Made by a program: the position numbers and the translations under genes. The notes beneath the pieces are model-generated. The model had not been told where the DNA came from. It did not search any database and was given only the letters and a program-made list of their open reading frames with translations. Positions 24,311 through 34,713 of a stretch of DNA of 64,000 bases are shown here, piece by piece; position 1 is the first letter of the stretch, and each line of letters begins with the position of its first letter. Where the stretch lies: the NCBI GenBank assembly GCA_036250195.1, contig JAVHZZ010000009.1, positions 98,028,271 to 98,092,270 of the forward strand, read 5' to 3'. The stretch is from Mixophyes australis (Eukaryota; Chordata; Amphibia; Anura; Limnodynastidae).

Positions 24311-25263
24311 CAAGTCTTGTTATAATTGCTCCTTCACCACTTTAAATGCCGCCCATTTCCTTATCCCTTTCCTAAAAGGCGTCGGTTTTTGTATGCAACT
24401 TCTATAAAAAAAATCCGTAACTAGTAAGACAGCTGCAACTCTGCTGCAGTCATGTCCTGAATTAATACATAACTGAATTACCTAAGTTTGTAAATATTGT
24501 TTCATCACGTTCTAGAGGTCTATATATTCTTACTTCTCTATTAGCTTCTAGATTTATTTTACTATGGAAATCGCTGTCAGAATGCACTGTTTTTTTGTAT
24601 GATGGTTTCAAATGTGAGCTTACTCCAAATTAAATGAAATCAATATTAAACTAAGAGACCAGAAGGGATGAGAGACATAATCCACCATTCTATAATGAGC
24701 ATTGGAGACTTTAAGAAGTCGTGACCTTTTTGAAAGAAACGATGACTAGTACAAAATAATCCAGAAAAGCTCTGTAAGCACTTTGGGAACAAACATAGAA
24801 GATTTGGCTCTCATTAAAGTTGTCTACTGCTGTTAGAAGTGCAATAGCCCTCTATTATATGTGTACAATGTCTCTATTTACATAATATGCACTGCAGGCT
24901 ATCCTGCTGCAACTTCTGTATTGTACACTTTCTTATTTATATTTTTAATATCTGTTTACATTGTTTCTGTTTGCGTGATATGCAGTTCATTCTACCACAA
25001 TTCCAAGTTCAATTCCAAGTATAGTTATTGTTATGAGCATTAATTTGCCTTATCTATGGAGATTAACTGTTGTACCATTAATATAATTAAAATAACATAC
25101 ACCGCATCTTTATTATATGTTATATTTATATCTACTTCAATTACATGTGTCCTCTTTCATGTTGTTGTATGTTTAACACACATTATCGGGCTCACTAAGA
25201 GTTGAATGTACAGTAAATCTTTTTTTTTGTGCAGAAAATATGCATTTCCGTAAGGCACATAAG
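24311..25263. other. no gene or recognised repeat
   Basis: AT-rich DNA without coding character. A small direct repeat 'caattccaagttcaattccaag' lies near 25000. Confidence 0.5.
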
Positions 25264-26160
25264 ACCTCATTTAGAGTCGGACGCAAAGTCCGTGTAAGGA
25301 GTGTAGAAGTGGCAGGGCCCTCTTAACAACCTTTTGGGCCCCCGGGCAAAGCAGTGCACCGGGGCCCCTATATATACATATGTATATATATATATATAAA
25401 AAAAAAAAAGTGGCTATATATATATGGGCCCTGCAGCTCAGGGGGGCCCGTCGGAGGCAGCACAAAAAAAAAACCTGAAAAAAAAAGAAGAATAAAATAC
25501 TTACCTTGCGGTCAGCTGGCGATCCGGCTCCCTCCATGGTCTCCTCCTCCGTGCTGCGCTTCGCAATGGATGACGGGCGGGCGTGATGACATGCACTGCC
25601 AGCGCCGCACGGAGGAGGAGACCATGGAGGGAGCCGGATCGCCAGCTGACCGCAAGGTAAGTATTTTATTCTTCTTTTTTTTTCAGGTTTTTTTTTTGTG
25701 CTGCCTCCGACGGGCCCCCCTGGGCTGCAGGGCCCCCGGGCACCAGCCCATTGTGCCCAATGGGAAAGACGGTCCTGAGAAGTGGGAGTGTGCCGCAGCT
25801 TGGTAGGGTATTACGAGTTGCAAGCAAACCCCAGTTGCATCCCACTCGCAATACCCTATCAAGCTGCGAGCAGTTCCTGCAGCTAGCTAATGCTTGCGCC
25901 ACCTAATTCCTGCCGCACAGCTTTAGCCCTGTTTTGACGTGTGTTGCGTCTGCGCCTCACTGCGACTAGGATGCATTTACATGGTCACGCCTTCACAATT
26001 CCGCGTTTCTCCCATTCTCTCGTAGTGAGTCGCAAGCTGTCGCAAGTGTTAATTGCGTCCAAGATGCTGGCGGATTTGGAGCTTTCTGCACATGCGTGGT
26101 AGTGTTTTTTGGTTAGATGCGCCTAAATTGGACTTTGCGTCCAACTCTAAATGAGCTCCA
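25264..26160. mobile_element. MITE with 'cctcatttagagt' ends, split by a nested hAT MITE
   Basis: The ends are CCTCATTTAGAGTCGGACGC (about 25266) and the complement finishing at 'ctaaatgagctcc' near 26160. Removing 25313-25777 plus one 8-bp duplication rejoins 'gtagaagtgg' to 'gagtgtgccgcag'. The body has several inverted pairs around 'gtagggtattacgagt' / 'ctcgcaataccctatc' (25804-25860) and CpG-rich patches. Confidence 0.8.
25313..25777. mobile_element. palindromic hAT-type MITE, complete, 465 bp
   Basis: The ends are CAGGGCCC and ...GGTCCTG, flanked by an exact 8-bp duplication AGAAGTGG (25305-25312 and 25778-25785), the hAT signature. Two long arms (about 25445-25590 and 25600-25715) pair almost perfectly. 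Each arm, read outward, has ATGG in Kozak context (25624 on plus, 25537 on minus), 11 sense codons, then AAG|GTAAGTATT and a polypyrimidine-AG about 30 nt further. It is the same family as 1-408 and 36379-36652. It encodes no transposase. Confidence 0.95.
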
Positions 26161-26981
26161 TAATCACTAAAAATACTCATGCATACAATTGTATACATAG
26201 ATGTCGCTTTTCTTTCAGTTCACTTATGTTTGAAGAGGTAGAACTGGCTAAAAAGGGGGGGAATTAGATCAGCACAGATTTAGAACTCATCTCATCCCTA
26301 CATATATATCAAAATTATGGATTAAAGTGAGAGTGTGCTCTTCCAACTAGTAATGATTAGAGAACAAAAGACAAGAGTTGGTATTATAGAAGGCACTCCA
26401 GTCCCATATCAAAAGGATTTTTTTTTTACTATTAAAATTTAATCTTTATTAGTTTAATTTTAAAATCCATATGAATACGGAAATATCCTAAATAATTTCA
26501 AAGAACCTTATTCAATGTGGTGAAATATAGTTAAAATATATAGATAGTGAATAGGATAGAAAGAAATAATTGAATTAAAATATCTTTATTAACCCCTAGG
26601 TGGGGCCAGTGTAACCTGGTTTAAATGTATCTAATTTTCTTTTATGGCAATAATATTGTATCAATAAAGTATCCAATTAATACCGTATTTGTGTATCGGT
26701 TTTTTTTTACTGTATGTTTACTAATGAGTTTTCGTTTCCTGTATACATATTCTTACAGTATCCACAAATTTATATCCTTAAGGTATTCTTCTTTTACTTA
26801 TCTGGAGTTCCTAATGGATTACACTCACTTCATTTATTCATATGTGGTGCATAATTAACCCCCTGATAAGAGGTAGAACTGGGGTAGGCAACCATAAGAG
26901 TATAGCAAGTGGATGTTGACATATGTGCAACACAATTAGACGTGGATGCATTCCCAGATACTCCTTTTAGGAGGCATATGT
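26161..26981. other. no gene or recognised repeat
   Basis: AT-rich DNA. It contains an imperfect pair 'aaatttaatctttattagttt' / 'aattaaaatatctttattaac' (26430 and 26572) that may mark ends of an old element. Not resolved. Confidence 0.4.
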
Positions 26982-26989
26982 CTTGCAGC

Positions 26990-27337
26990 CAGTGCTGTAA
27001 CTATACATTTTGGTGCACTTGGCGAGACAGGGCACCGGCGCCCCCCATCTAAGGTGGGGGGGGGGGGTAGCAGGAGAGAAAGAGAGAGAGATTTTAACTT
27101 ACCAAAGTGTGATGCTTCAGCCGTTAAGTTCCGCCGTGGAACACATGTGCGTTCCACTGACAGGAAGTTCGGCATTTGGGTGGAACTTAATGGCTGAAGC
27201 ATCACACTATGGTAAGTTAAAATCTCTCTCTCTCTTCACCCCTTAAGTGGAACTTAAGGGCTGAAGGCAGGTAGCTTTGCAGGTAGCTTTGCGCCCTGGG
27301 CAATGGCACCGCCCGCACCACCCTCGTTACGACACTG
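26990..27337. mobile_element. hAT-type MITE, 348 bp, palindromic core
   Basis: The ends are CAGTGCTGTAAC and GTTACGACACTG. An exact 8-bp duplication CTTGCAGC flanks it (26982-26989 and 27338-27345). The core has an inverted pair, 'tgatgcttcagccgttaag' against 'cttaatggctgaagcatca', with outward donor-like GGTAAGTT on the right and its mirror on the left. It also has a G13 run (about 27056-27068) and (GA)n. Confidence 0.93.
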
Positions 27338-27345
27338 CTTGCAGC

Positions 27346-27887
27346 TACTGTAGGGCAGGTACAATGATATTCAATGAAGCCAATTATTATTAGCAGCACT
27401 ATCTAGCCACTTCTGATTAGCTGATTGTGTATCAATCCCTCCAGCTGATAGTTCTGTAGCAGCCATGAAACAAGAGGTACCCCCAGGAATTAGGTGAGAA
27501 ATGCCTCGGTAAAAGAGGGTTTGTGTGGGGAAATTATTATTTTTCTTAAAGTATTTTTAAATTGGCATGTGTGTTTTTACAGCATTATGCTGTGTGGGCC
27601 ATGGAGGCTAGGGTAGCATTGGATATTCTGGTACTTTTAGTACTACAAGCGGCAGCATACTCAAGCAGCTAAAGATTGCTAGGGCTTGCTGGGACCTGTA
27701 TTTAAAAATGTTTGAATCTAATTTTCCAACATTTATTAGCCAAAACCAACAGTACCAGAGGTGTGAGAAGACAGTGGTAGTGAGATTGTCGGTTTTAAAG
27801 CGGCGATGGGCGAACCCGCCGCCTGTATATTGTAAACCAGGTGGCAAGTCCTCCCATCATCTTAAAACCGGCAATGTCACTCTGGCC
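27346..27887. other. no gene or recognised repeat
   Basis: Background between two hAT insertions. Nothing recognised. Confidence 0.5.
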
Positions 27888-27912
27888 ATTGTAAGTAGAG
27901 ATGGGCGGGTCC

Positions 27913-27980
27913 GGTTCTCCGAGAACCGAACCCACCCGAACTTTGGGTATCCGAGTACCGAGCTGAGCAGCTCGGTACTC
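27913..27980. promoter_or_regulatory. subterminal palindromes of the hAT 5' end
   Basis: GGTTCTCCGAGAACC spans 27913-27927. A perfect 13-bp-arm hairpin GAGTACCGAGCTG-AG-CAGCTCGGTACTC spans 27953-27980. hAT transposases are known to bind subterminal repeats, so these are candidate binding sites. The role is inferred. Confidence 0.6.
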
Positions 27981-28067
27981 TCCCGCCCATTCCGAATCCA
28001 AATCGAGGCCGAACGTCATTGTGACGTTGTCGGATCTCGGGACTCGGTTCTCGCGATACTTCAACTT

Positions 28068-28075
28068 TATAAATA
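28068..28075 (+). promoter_or_regulatory. TATA box of the hAT transposase (candidate)
   Basis: TATAAATA sits in a GC-richer 5' region, about 1.5 kb before the start codon with the tandem array between. If used, the 5' UTR would contain the array or it would be spliced out. The 28130-28240 segment could be a leader exon. Confidence 0.45.
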
Positions 28076-28240
28076 CACGCCTCCACAGCAATCCATCGCC
28101 ATTTGACAGAGGGAGAGAGCAGGGTGTAGTCATAGGCTAATTAGAGCAGGGACAGAGAATACAATATTGTTCTTGCAATTGCTCTAACCAAAATCGCTAG
28201 TGCAGAGAGGAGGATAGAGGTTTATTATTTTTTCTTCATA

Positions 28241-29558
28241 TTTGGCACTCCCCAGTGCTTTTGGGGTGTCCCCCATAATTGTGCATTAATATTTCTGGCT
28301 GTCAAAAGTCATATCTGTCAGCAGTATCTACTAAATAATTTGTAGCACACCTCAGTGCTTTTGGGGTGTCCTCCCTAATTGTGCATTAATATTTCTGGCT
28401 GTCAAAAGTCATATCTGTCAGCAGTATCTACTAAATAATTTTTAGCACTCCTCAGTGTTTTTGGGGTGTCCTCCCTAATTGTGCATTAATATTTCTGGCT
28501 GTCAAAAGTCATATCTGACAGCAGTATCTACTAAATAATTTTTAGCACTCCTCAGTGTTTTTGGGGTGTCCTCCCTAATTGTGCATTAATATTTCTGGCT
28601 GTCAAAAGTCATATCTGTCAGCAGTATCTACTAAATAATTTTTAGCACTCCTCAGTGTTTTTGGGGTGTCCTCCCTAATTGTGCATTAATATTTCTGGCT
28701 GTCAAAAGTCATATCTGTCAGCAGTATCTACTAAATAATTTTTAGCACTCCTCAGTGTTTTTGGGGTGTCCTCCCTAATTGTGCATTAATATTTCTGGCT
28801 GTCAAAAGTCATATCTGTCAGCAGTATCTACTAAATAATTTTTAGCACTCCTCAGTGTTTTTGGGGTGTCCTCCCTAATTGTGCATTAATATTTCTGGCT
28901 GTCAAAAGTCATATCTGTCAGCAGTATCTACTAAATAATTTTTAGCACTCCTCAGTGTTTTTGGGGTGTCCTCCCTAATTGTGCATTAATATTTCTGGCT
29001 GTCAAAAGTCATATCTGCCAGCAGTATCTACTAAATAATTTTTAGCACTCCTCAGTGCTTTTGGGGTGTCCTCCCTAATTGTGCATTAATATTTCTGGCT
29101 GTCAAAAGTCATAACTGTCAGCAAAATCTACTAAATAATTTTTAGCACTCCTCAGTGCTTTTGGGGTGTCCTCCCTAATTGTGCATTAATATTTCTGGCT
29201 GTCAAAAGTCATATCTGTCAGCAGTATCTACTAAATAATTTTTAGCACTCCTCAGTGTTTTTGGGGTGTCCTCCCTAATTGTGCATTAATATTTCTGGCT
29301 GTCAAAAGTCATAACTGTCAGCAGAATCTACTAAATAATTTTTAGCACTCCTCAGTGCTTTTGGGGTGTCCTCCCTAATTGTGCATTAATATTTCTGGCT
29401 GTCAAAAGTCATAACTGTCAGCAGAATCTACTAAATAATTTTTAGCACTCCTCAGTGCTTTTGGGGTGTCCTCCCTAATTGTGCATTAATATTTCTGGCT
29501 GTCAAAAGTCATAACTGTCAGCAGAATCTACTAAATAATTTTTAGCACTCCCCAGTGG
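28241..29558. repeat. 100-bp tandem array, 13 units, 5' of transposase
   Basis: The phase repeats exactly every 100 bp (28241, 28341 ... 29541). Each unit has 'cactcctcagtg', 'ttggggtgtcct', 'attgtgcattaatatttctg', 'gtcaaaagtcatatctgtca' and 'ctactaaataattt'. Units differ by few substitutions. Units from about 29041 onward share 'ataactgtcagcaaaatct' or 'gcagaatct' variants, so homogenisation is regional. The array lies inside the hAT, between 5' terminus and start codon. Confidence 0.98.
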
Positions 29559-29570
29559 TTTGCGCTCAGA

Positions 29571-32564
29571 ATGGATTCAAAGCAGTCCACATATGATCTA
29601 AATGAGCAACCAGGTTCTGTCACCAGTCCTGATGTTAGTGTTCCCAGTACGTCATCTGGCCAAGGCGATGTCAAACAACAGAGTGTTTTCAAATTAGTGC
29701 AAAAAACAAAAACCCAAAAAAAATTTACTGTATTGAAGCGAAAAAGAAGTGTAACTGAGCAAAAGTTAAGTGACGATAAAAAAAAAATTGCAAGCATGCC
29801 ATTCTACACACGCAGTGGCAAAGGGAGAATGAGGCCTTCACCTTTGGCTATTAGTGGCAGATCCCAAAAAGTTACCCAGCCTACAATTGGTGCACAACTA
29901 CTGTTACGCGTCAAAGCCGAGCTGCAAGATAACAGTGAGGCATTACAGGAGAATATTTGCTCTGATTCACAAATGACAACAATCCCTGTGGAGAGTCCAT
30001 CCAACAGTGGGATGTCTAATCGTGAGCATTCTGCTGATGTGTGCCTTAATAGCCCGAGTGTAGCCGGTGATACCCAAATTGAGGATGCCACTTTGGAATT
30101 AGAAGAGGATGAGGGGGAGATTTGTGTAGGCGACGAGGGCGCTAATGAGGATGTTGATGAGGATGAGGTTGTTTGTGTAAGTCCTGCACCAGTGGCAGCA
30201 GTTCTGGCACGTGACAAGAAAAAGGCCATTGTCATGCCTGGGCATAAAACAAAAAAATCCACTTCTTATGTGTGGAATTATTTCTACCCCAATCCAGACA
30301 ACAATTGTATAGCCATTTGTAGTGTATGTCAAGCCACAGTCAGTCGAGGGAGGGACCTTAACCATCTTGGAACCTCGTCTATGTTACGCCATTTAACGAG
30401 AGTTCATGGCAAAGTGTTGGGAAAAGCTGAAAGTTCTTCCCAAAAGAATACAAGCACTCCCTCATCAGCTAAGACCCTCCGCTCACCGACATACCGACGG
30501 CTACAAAATACACCCACCACACCATCCTCATCAATATCCTCAGTATCGCTCGGAGTTAGCCCGGCATCCCACTTAAGGCTGGATGACTCCGGCACTATTA
30601 TTGATTCCTCTGAAGAAAGCGTTAGTCCTGCTGCTGCTGTTGCTGCTGCTGGGGGTGAATCGTCATCCCAGAGGCAGGTGAATAAAATGTGCAGTCCTAC
30701 ATTTCAGCAATTAACTGTGAAACAATCATTTGCGAGGGGAAGCAAATATGACAGCAGTCACCCAGTCGCCAAGCGAATCACAGACGCCATGGCTGCAATG
30801 TTAGTGTTAGATCTGCGTCCAATCTCCACAATAAACGCAGCTGGTTTTTCACAGTTAATTGAGGTTTTGTGTCCGCGTTACAGAATTCCATCGCGACACC
30901 ATTTCTCCCGTAAAGCTATTCCACAACTATACCAAAAAGTGTGTAAAAATGTAGAGATTGCGCTGAAAAATGCCATTCTGCCCACTGTTCACTTAACCAC
31001 AGATATGTGGACAAGTGGAAGTGGCCAAACCAAAGACTATATGACTGTGACAGCCCACTGGGTTGGTCATTCACCTTCACCAGCAGGAACAGCAGCAGCA
31101 TGTACACCACTACGTAACATTTGTCACAGGCAGGCCACTCTTTGTATCACCGGCTTCACTAACAGGCATACGGCTGACAATTTGTTACGCAAACTGAGAG
31201 ATGTGATTGATGCATGGCTTATACCACTCGGACTCTCCCCAGGGTATGTCATTTCAGATAACGCCAACAATATAGTGCGAGCATTACAGCTGGGTGATTT
31301 CCAACATATTCCCTGTTTTGCTCACACCATCAACTTGGTGGTGCAGAGCTTCCTACGAAATAACCGTGAGGTGCAGGAGATGCTTTCGGTGGCCCGTAAA
31401 ATTTCAGGCCATTTCAGGCATTCAGCCACAGCATGTAGGAGATTACAGCAGCTCCAAGAGCAGTTTAACTTGCCCTGCCACCAACTTAAGCAAGAGGTGG
31501 TAACTCGGTGGAATTCCACCCTGTACATGCTTCAGAGGATGGAGGAACAGCGCAAAGCCATCCAAGCATATTGCACAAGTCATGACATTGGGAAAGGAGG
31601 GGGGATGTATTTCACTCTTGCACAGTGGGGAATCCTTTCAGTGCTGTGCAAGGTGCTGAAACCATTTGAAGTTGTGACATGTGAGGTCAGCGCTGACTCT
31701 GCTAGTTTGAGCCAAGTCATTCCTTTAATTAGACTATTGGAAAAGCAGCTTGAGAAAATGAAGGAGGAGCTGAAAGCAAGCAATTCAGCAAAGTATGTTG
31801 GCCTTGTCGATCAAGTACTTAATTCGCTTCACAATAATCCTTGAGTTATTAAGATCTTGAACTCGGATCAGTACGTTTTGGCCACTGTGCTTGATCCAAG
31901 GTTTAAAACCTACATTGAGTCTTTACTTGTAAATGAGCGAGATGTGAACTTTTGCAAGGAGCTATTGCTCAGCAAGTTGGCCGCTGAACTGGGCCTCGGC
32001 TTGACGACGTGTCCTCCTTCACTTTCTCAAGCTGTTGCTCGTAAAAAATTAAATTTCCAAAAAAGAAGCAGGGAAGACACAGGGGGCAGACCAGAACAAT
32101 TTAACATCTGGGCTGGTTTGAAGGATTTTTCAAAAAAATGTGTCACTTTGCCCATAACTCCATCCAATATGAGTATAAACATGCAAAGGATGGTGGAGGA
32201 TTACTTTCAAGAGGTAGTTGATATGGAAATGTCAGACAGTCCCTTTCCTTACTGGGAAGAAAAGCAGGCCATTTGGAAACCCATGTACAAACTTGCTTTG
32301 CAATACCTAAGCTGCCCACCCTCCAGTGTGTACTCTGAACGAGTGTTCAGCACAGCAGGGAACTTAGTCAGTGATCGCCGTAGAAGGTTACTTCCCAAAA
32401 ATGTGGAGAAAATGATGTTTATAAAAATGAACTACATCTTCCACGAGGAAGGCCTTCACCATCCAAGACATCCAAGCACTGACTGTTCTCTAATGGCGGA
32501 TTCAAGCGGCGATGAATTGATAGTCTGTGATGATGACGTACACACTGATGAGGGTGAGGATTAA
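29571..32564 (+). pseudogene. hAT transposase with BED zinc finger, one in-frame stop
   Basis: The enzyme would cut and reinsert the element in the nucleus by a DDE mechanism. The start ATG at 29571 has A at -3 and G at +4. Residues 1-230 are Ser/Thr- and acid-rich. A BED-type finger spans about 231-280 (C250, C253, H274, H279). The RNase-H fold follows, with TTDMW (Asp 478), ISDN (Asp 563), an 'IPCFAHTINL' C-H insertion motif and 'TRWNST'. After the stop TGA (31842-31844) the same frame runs on to 32564 and contains the C-terminal hATC dimerisation motif 'SSVYSERVFSTAGNLVSDRR', whose Glu is the usual third catalytic residue. Total length would be about 997 residues. The TGA could be a CGA-to-TGA CpG transition, which is a guess. 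Everything else is open, so decay is very recent. Confidence 0.94.
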
Positions 32565-32740
32565 GCTGAAGATGATGCCGATAACATCTTTTTAAAACTT
32601 TCTATGTAAGTGTAGGGTGAAATCTACCCCCAAAGAGGAAAGGGACTTGTGGCATTTCCATATCACATACCATCTTGAAAGGCTGCTGTTAGGGCAATTT
32701 ATCCTTAAGGGTAGGGTGTCATAGACAGAGTGACCCTAAA

Positions 32741-33260
32741 CTGGCTTTGTCCATTTTTCATAATATTGTACAGTCTATAATGGCTGAATTTTTGGGTATT
32801 TTATACAAGTGGAGGGGGGCCTAGAGAGACAGAAACCAAACTGGCTTTTTCCATGTCAATTAATATTGTACAGTCTATAATGGCTGAATTTTTTGGTATT
32901 TTATACAAGTGGAGGGGGGCCTAGAGAGACAGAGTGACCCCAAACTGTCTTTCTCCATGTCAATTAATATTGTACAGTCTATAATGGCTGAATTTTTTAG
33001 TATTTTATACAAGTGGAGGGGGGCCTAGAGAGACAGAAACCAAACTGGCTTTCTCCATGTCAATTAATATTGTACAGTCTATAATGGCTGAATTTTTTGG
33101 TATTTTATACAAGTGGAGGGGGGCCTTGAGAGACAGAAACCAAACTGGCTTTCTCCATGTCAATTAATATTGTACAGTCTATAATGGCTGAATTTTTTGG
33201 TATTTTATACAAGTGGAGGGGGGCCTTGAGAGACAGAAACCAAACTGGCTTTTTCCATTT
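32741..33260. repeat. ~100-bp tandem array, 5 units, 3' of transposase
   Basis: The marker 'aaactggcttt' recurs at about 32738, 32838, 32942, 33042, 33142 and 33242, with 'attgtacagtctataatgg' and 'ttttatacaagtggaggg' in each unit. It is unrelated in sequence to the 5' array but similar in period. Confidence 0.96.
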
Positions 33261-33469
33261 CTTTACATATTTAACTATAAGTGTAGGGTGTAATATACAT
33301 TCAAAGACGATGGCTGCATTGCCAATATGCATAGATGGAGAGGAAGACAATCTGTTTTGTGTGTAGAATAGGCCTACCAACGAAGAATTAAACTGTTTTT
33401 TTGGATGATTTATTACCTCAACAATTAGATTACTTGTCTCTAAAACAGTTGGAGCACTAAATTGGGTTA

Positions 33470-33651
33470 ATTTAGGCCCAAAAACATGGATTTTCCCAAA
33501 AAATAGCAAAACAAAACCAAACAAAACCAAAACCAAAACCAAAACACGCAATGGCGGTTTTGCAAAACCAAAACCAAAACCAAAACACGACGGTAATCCA
33601 GATCCAAAACCGAATCCAAAACCAAAACACGGGGGTCAGTGACCATCTCTA
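33470..33651. promoter_or_regulatory. AAAACC-rich 3' subterminal region of the hAT
   Basis: Some 15 copies of AAAACC/AAAACAC lie within 150 bp of the 3' end, finishing with 'gggggtcagtgaccatctcta'. It is probably the 3' transposase-binding zone. The same layout survives at 45475-45609 in the older element. Confidence 0.65.
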
Positions 33652-33659
33652 ATTGTAAG

Positions 33660-34080
33660 TGACGTCAATCGCACTGGAGACATTTTACAGAGTCGCAATT
33701 TATAAGTGCCGGGAATGAAGCGTGTGGGGAATGTTGTATGTCTGTTATATTGTTAGTCTCTATTTCCTCCTTGTCGTTTTTATACTAATCTGAATTTTTA
33801 CGTTGGTGTAAATTTTGTCAGGATTATTGTAGCCCGAAAATTGTACCCCACCCTGGGGAGATCCTTAGTGCTTACAGCATCTTGTGGAAGTTTTCCTAGA
33901 TAGTGGGCCCGCATTTCTGTGTAGGCCGGATCCAGCTAGGAAATTCAGCCCCGTGCTGAATGGGCTAGGGCCGGTTGTCCTTTTGGAAGGGGGACCACTT
34001 GCTGCAAGTTTCCATGCTATAGTGGCACCATCTCTGCCTGTCCTAGCCTAGTGCTGGTATTAGTTTTTGTAAATCTATTC
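33660..34080. other. no gene or recognised repeat
   Basis: Nothing recognised. Confidence 0.5.
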
Positions 34081-34713
34081 CACATTCAGAGTCTGATGCT
34101 GAGTTGGACTTTCAATATGTGTATTTTTTTTTCGTGTAAAATATGCATTTCCGCACTATGCATATGCACAAAAAATGTGTAAACACAAGTCTCTATGTAG
34201 AGTGAGATGCATGTCTGACTTACTATCTCTACACTTGGAGAGGTGTAGTTCATCGTCCAGATTTTGATGATACCTGCATAGGCTGTAAGCATTAGTGCTG
34301 GTTGATTTTTGTGGAAGGGGGACTGTAGACATGCATTTTACTTATTTTACTATTTTTTTTACTTTACTTACTAGCAAGGTCAGCACTGATGATCATCATC
34401 TTCAGTACAGACCTTGAACCAGGTGTAGAGCAGCCTCCTGACAGGCATATCTGAGGCTGCTCCACCTCAACCTAGGCAGCAGCTTGCAAGAAATGCCCTT
34501 ACTGCACTTTGGCAATGTATGCCTGCCCTTTCCCTTTCTCCTGTTCCATCTCTGTAAGTGTAGAGAGTAGTAAGTGAGACATACATCTCACTCTACATAG
34601 GGACTTGTGGCTACACATTTTTCATGCGTATGTGCAGTATGGAAATGCATATTTCACATGAAAAATAAAATACATATAATGTAAGTCCAAATCAGCATCA
34701 GACCCTGAATGTG
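34081..34713. mobile_element. MITE with ~165-bp inverted arms
   Basis: The left arm (34081-34245, starting CACATTCAGAGTCTGATGCT) and right arm (34552-34713, ending CATCAGACCCTGAATGTG) are inverted copies with scattered mismatches. They flank a ~300-bp unrelated spacer. No clear target duplication was seen. The superfamily is not assigned. Confidence 0.88.

Larger units (their letters stand above)
27896..33651 (+). mobile_element. complete hAT transposon, 5,756 bp
   Basis: The ends are TAGAGATGGGC and ...GACCATCTCTA. A perfect 8-bp duplication ATTGTAAG lies outside them (27888-27895 and 33652-33659). The order is subterminal palindromes, TATA box, a 13-unit 100-bp array, a transposase frame with one in-frame stop, a 5-unit ~100-bp array, and an AAAACC-rich 3' subterminal region. 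TAGAG fits the hAT end consensus YARNG. The perfect duplication and near-intact frame argue for a recent insertion. The single stop makes this copy probably non-autonomous unless it is read through, but it may still be mobilised in trans. Confidence 0.96.

Noticed and set aside
25354..25806. 150-codon open frame
   Set aside because: It runs through the palindromic MITE, including its homopolymer runs. It is a by-product of the repeat and not a host gene.
27708..28133. Overlapping frames of 112-132 codons on both strands
   Set aside because: They cross the hAT boundary at 27896 and its subterminal palindromes. There is no homology.
11785..29558. CRISPR-like arrays
   Set aside because: Units are contiguous tandem repeats without variable spacers, and the window is a vertebrate genome.
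29804..30262. 152-codon minus-strand frame
   Set aside because: It is a shadow of the hAT transposase on the other strand, Ser-rich because of the acidic stretch in the real frame.
33105..33551. 148-codon minus-strand frame
   Set aside because: It lies across the 3' tandem array and AAAACC repeats of the hAT. The repeats are visible in the translation, so it is not a gene.
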